Source: VRUE01 sp035266685 (lineage in GTDB: Bacteria > Actinomycetota > Thermoleophilia > Solirubrobacterales > 70-9). From it: DNA of 7,509 nucleotides. The notes below the pieces were generated by a model, which ran no database searches, was not told the origin of the DNA, and saw only the letters and a list, made by a program, of their open reading frames with translations. Shown one piece after another: positions 6,542 through 7,509 of this stretch; positions within the stretch are counted from its first letter, which is position 1; each line of letters starts with the position of its first letter. The position numbers and the translations under genes were made by a program. The stretch is taken from positions 1 to 7,509 of the forward strand of contig DATFMX010000063.1 of assembly GCA_035266685.1 (NCBI GenBank), in the 5' to 3' direction.

Positions 6542-7297
6542 TCAGTCGCCGTGGGGAGAGACGCCGCCGGACTGGACGGTGGAGACCCCTCCGCGCGGGC
6601 CGGCTTCCGGCGCCGGTTCGGCTTCGCTGCCGCCCTGCGGGCCCTTCGGCGGCTTGACGCCGGAGGGCGGAGTCTGCGGCGCGCTCGGCTGCGGCGGCGG
6701 GGGCGTGCCCTGGCCGGCGCCGGCGAACACCTCGACCCACTGGGCGAGCCTGAACATCGGCGCGACCGCGTGTTCCCAGGAGAGGTGCAGGTGGTTGCCG
6801 CAGCCGTGGCCGGCGTCGCCGTTGTAGCCGACCCAGCGGAACGGCGGGCGCGGCCGGTTCTGCCGCGGCTCGGCCCAGTGGGCGAGGCGGGTGATCGGTC
6901 GCCAGCTCGCGTTGCAGCGGCTGCCGCCGCCGAGCGGCACGATGTCGACCGCGAGGCCGTTGTAGTGGTCGGAGTTGCGCGCGTGGCAGAGGTTGCAGCC
7001 GATGTGCCGGCCGCTGGGCAGCGGGCCGGAGTAGCCGTCGGTGACGTAGATCGGATAGCGGGCGGCGATCCAGCGCAGGTCGGGCACGATCCGCCTGTCG
7101 ACCATGTCGCCGGCTTCGTGCGGGACCGATGCCGGGATCGGCACGATCTTCCCCGTCGCATAGACCGAGCGGGTGACGAGCGGCGCAGCGCTCGCCGAGG
7201 CCACCCCCCAGCAGGCGAGGAAGGCGATCGCCGCTCCGAGGACGAGCGTCGCGAGGGCACAGGCCTTGCCGGCGAGCGTGTCGATCGTCCCAGGCAT
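6542..7297 (-). CDS. Secreted M15/hedgehog-like zinc-peptidase-fold protein with proline-rich tail
   Basis: This is a 251-residue exported protein. A hydrophobic leader (about 12-38) ends in ASASAAP with a likely signal-peptidase cut near 37. The core contains SDHYNGLAVDIVP (109-121), matching the SxHxxGxAxD zinc motif of M15/VanY-type D-Ala-D-Ala carboxypeptidases. NHLHLSW (168-174) supplies a second HxH, so likely metal ligands are His111, Asp118 and His169 or His171. The Glu usually just before the last His of M15 enzymes is not evident, so peptidase activity is uncertain. Four mature cysteines (101, 104, 128, 166) could form two disulfides; CNLCH (101-105) also matches a heme-c motif, probably by chance. 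From about residue 195 comes a Pro/Gly-rich tail, perhaps wall-spanning. I chose ATG 7297, right before the leader; GTG 7324 is an alternative, and neither has a strong Shine-Dalgarno sequence. It is the first gene of the probable operon leading to fumC. Confidence 0.75.
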   Translation of the reverse strand: MPGTIDTLAGKACALATLVLGAAIAFLACWGVASASAAPLVTRSVYATGKIVPIPASVPHEAGDMVDRRIVPDLRWIAARYPIYVTDGYSGPLPSGRHIGCNLCHARNSDHYNGLAVDIVPLGGGSRCNASWRPITRLAHWAEPRQNRPRPPFRWVGYNGDAGHGCGNHLHLSWEHAVAPMFRLAQWVEVFAGAGQGTPPPPQPSAPQTPPSGVKPPKGPQGGSEAEPAPEAGPRGGVSTVQSGGVSPHGD

Positions 7298-7329
7298 GCC
7301 GCGGTTATCGACAGGCCCACGCACGCGCC

Positions 7330-7359
7330 TTGAGTGCTGCAAAGCGGATCGTGGATTAG
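7330..7359 (+). promoter_or_regulatory. Possible plus-strand promoter ahead of the structured RNA
   Basis: TTGAGT (7330-7335) resembles a -35 box and GATTAG (7354-7359) is a weak -10 candidate 18 bases further on. Together they would place a transcription start around 7366-7368, just before the structured RNA. The -10 match is poor and such pairs turn up by chance, so this is a weak call. The 73 bases between the M15-like gene start (7297) and the RNA must also hold the minus-strand operon promoter, for which I see no clear boxes. Confidence 0.2.
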
Positions 7360-7372
7360 GGTCCCGGCCATG

Positions 7373-7509
7373 TTGCGCCACGAAAGCTGGCACAGACCAA
7401 CGGGTGTAAGTCCCGTCCGGGTAAGCGCCGCAGCGCCCGGTAGCAGGCCCCAGTCGCAGGGAGAGATCCCTGCGACCGAGCGGGGTGTCGAAGGCCTCTA
7501 CGGAGGGAG
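7373..7509 (+). ncRNA. Structured RNA, probable 5' domain I of a group II intron (runs off window)
   Basis: From about 7373 the plus strand folds into successive helices. GCCA (7377-7380) pairs with TGGC (7388-7391) around a GAAA-capped turn. ACGGG (7400-7404) pairs with CCCGT (7412-7416) around TGTAAGT. CCGGG (7417-7421) pairs with CCCGG (7436-7440). CCCC (7448-7451) pairs with GGGG (7482-7485), enclosing a perfect 10-bp stem, 7453-7462 with 7467-7476, capped by a GAGA tetraloop. The TTGCG start near 7373 is close to the GUGYG 5' end of group II introns. The GGGTGTAAGTCCC hairpin and the GNRA-capped stems recall their domain I, from memory of such introns. An intron-encoded reverse transcriptase would be expected several hundred bases downstream, outside the window. 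The exact 5' boundary is uncertain. Another structured RNA is possible; a cobalamin riboswitch seems less likely. Confidence 0.6.

Noticed and set aside
6980..6998. Cytochrome c heme site CxxCH (CNLCH) in the M15-like protein
   Set aside because: There is a single motif in an exported protein with four mature cysteines and a zinc-peptidase-like site, and no cytochrome context. Disulfides are the simpler explanation.
5561..7333. 590-codon plus-strand open frame across fumC, the lipoprotein and the M15-like gene
   Set aside because: It spans three minus-strand genes with signal peptides, motifs and operon spacing. Its own translation is compositionally biased and shows no recognisable domain.
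7298..7393. Upstream extension of the M15-like protein to a GTG at 7393
   Set aside because: It would put 32 hydrophilic residues before the signal peptide and begin inside the structured RNA. The ATG at 7297 sits right before the leader.
7391..7450. Cobalamin riboswitch suggested by GGTGTAAGTCC
   Set aside because: Only this short string resembles the B12 box region. The GCCCCCGC-type segment and the later GCCAGGAGACC-like element are not seen, and no cobalamin gene is visible.
7370..7509. Open reading frame starting ATG at 7370 and running off the window
   Set aside because: Its codons coincide with perfect RNA stem-loops, there is no Shine-Dalgarno sequence, and the peptide shows no domain. 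The conserved signal is RNA structure rather than protein.
1..7509. CRISPR arrays, tRNA or rRNA genes, insertion sequences
   Set aside because: I saw no regularly spaced direct repeats, tRNA cloverleaf or CCA-end pattern, rRNA sequence or transposase anywhere in the window.

Overview
This is a GC-rich (visibly around 70%) bacterial chromosomal segment. Two features suggest a high-GC actinobacterium: the fumarase resembles actinobacterial class II fumarases, and the SpoIID-family protein carries its GHG.GHGVGMSQYGA motif at the N-terminus. I think a Thermoleophilia-type lineage (Solirubrobacterales or Gaiellales) is likely, but that is an inference from gene style and base composition. No sequence search was possible. 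Coding density is very high, and every gap between genes is shorter than 100 bases. No stretch over 300 bases lacks an assigned gene or RNA.

Left part, plus strand (2-2074): ychF, a ribosome-associated P-loop ATPase, is followed after 9 bases by a 329-residue protein. That protein resembles the lipocalin-like CrtC/AttH/tocopherol-cyclase fold and was probably transcribed with ychF. Its 3' end overlaps by 107 bases the 3' end of a convergent minus-strand gene (1968-3182), which encodes a secreted SpoIID/LytB-family protein.

Middle (3183-4726): a 56-base divergent intergenic region contains a GAGAC-N3-GTCTC palindrome. It separates the SpoIID-like gene from a plus-strand NAD(P)-dependent aldehyde dehydrogenase with a full catalytic set. 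A hairpin with 16-base arms fills almost the whole 44-base gap between that gene's stop and the stop of convergent fumC, and probably terminates both.

Right part, minus strand (4729-7297): a probable three-gene operon reads right to left. It starts with a secreted M15/hedgehog-like zinc-site protein with a proline-rich tail. An unidentified small lipoprotein follows, 18 bases downstream. After a further 40 bases comes class II fumarase (fumC), which starts at TTG behind a strong Shine-Dalgarno sequence. Pairing a TCA-cycle enzyme with two envelope proteins looks like coincidental housekeeping clustering, although the arrangement may be lineage-specific.

Right edge (about 7371-7509, plus strand): a strongly structured RNA begins and runs off the window. 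It has several stem-loops, including a perfect 10-bp stem with a GAGA tetraloop and a GGGTGTAAGTCCC hairpin. It looks most like the 5' domain I of a group II intron. It is the best candidate here for a mobile or otherwise unusual element, but its diagnostic parts (reverse transcriptase, domain V) would lie outside the window.
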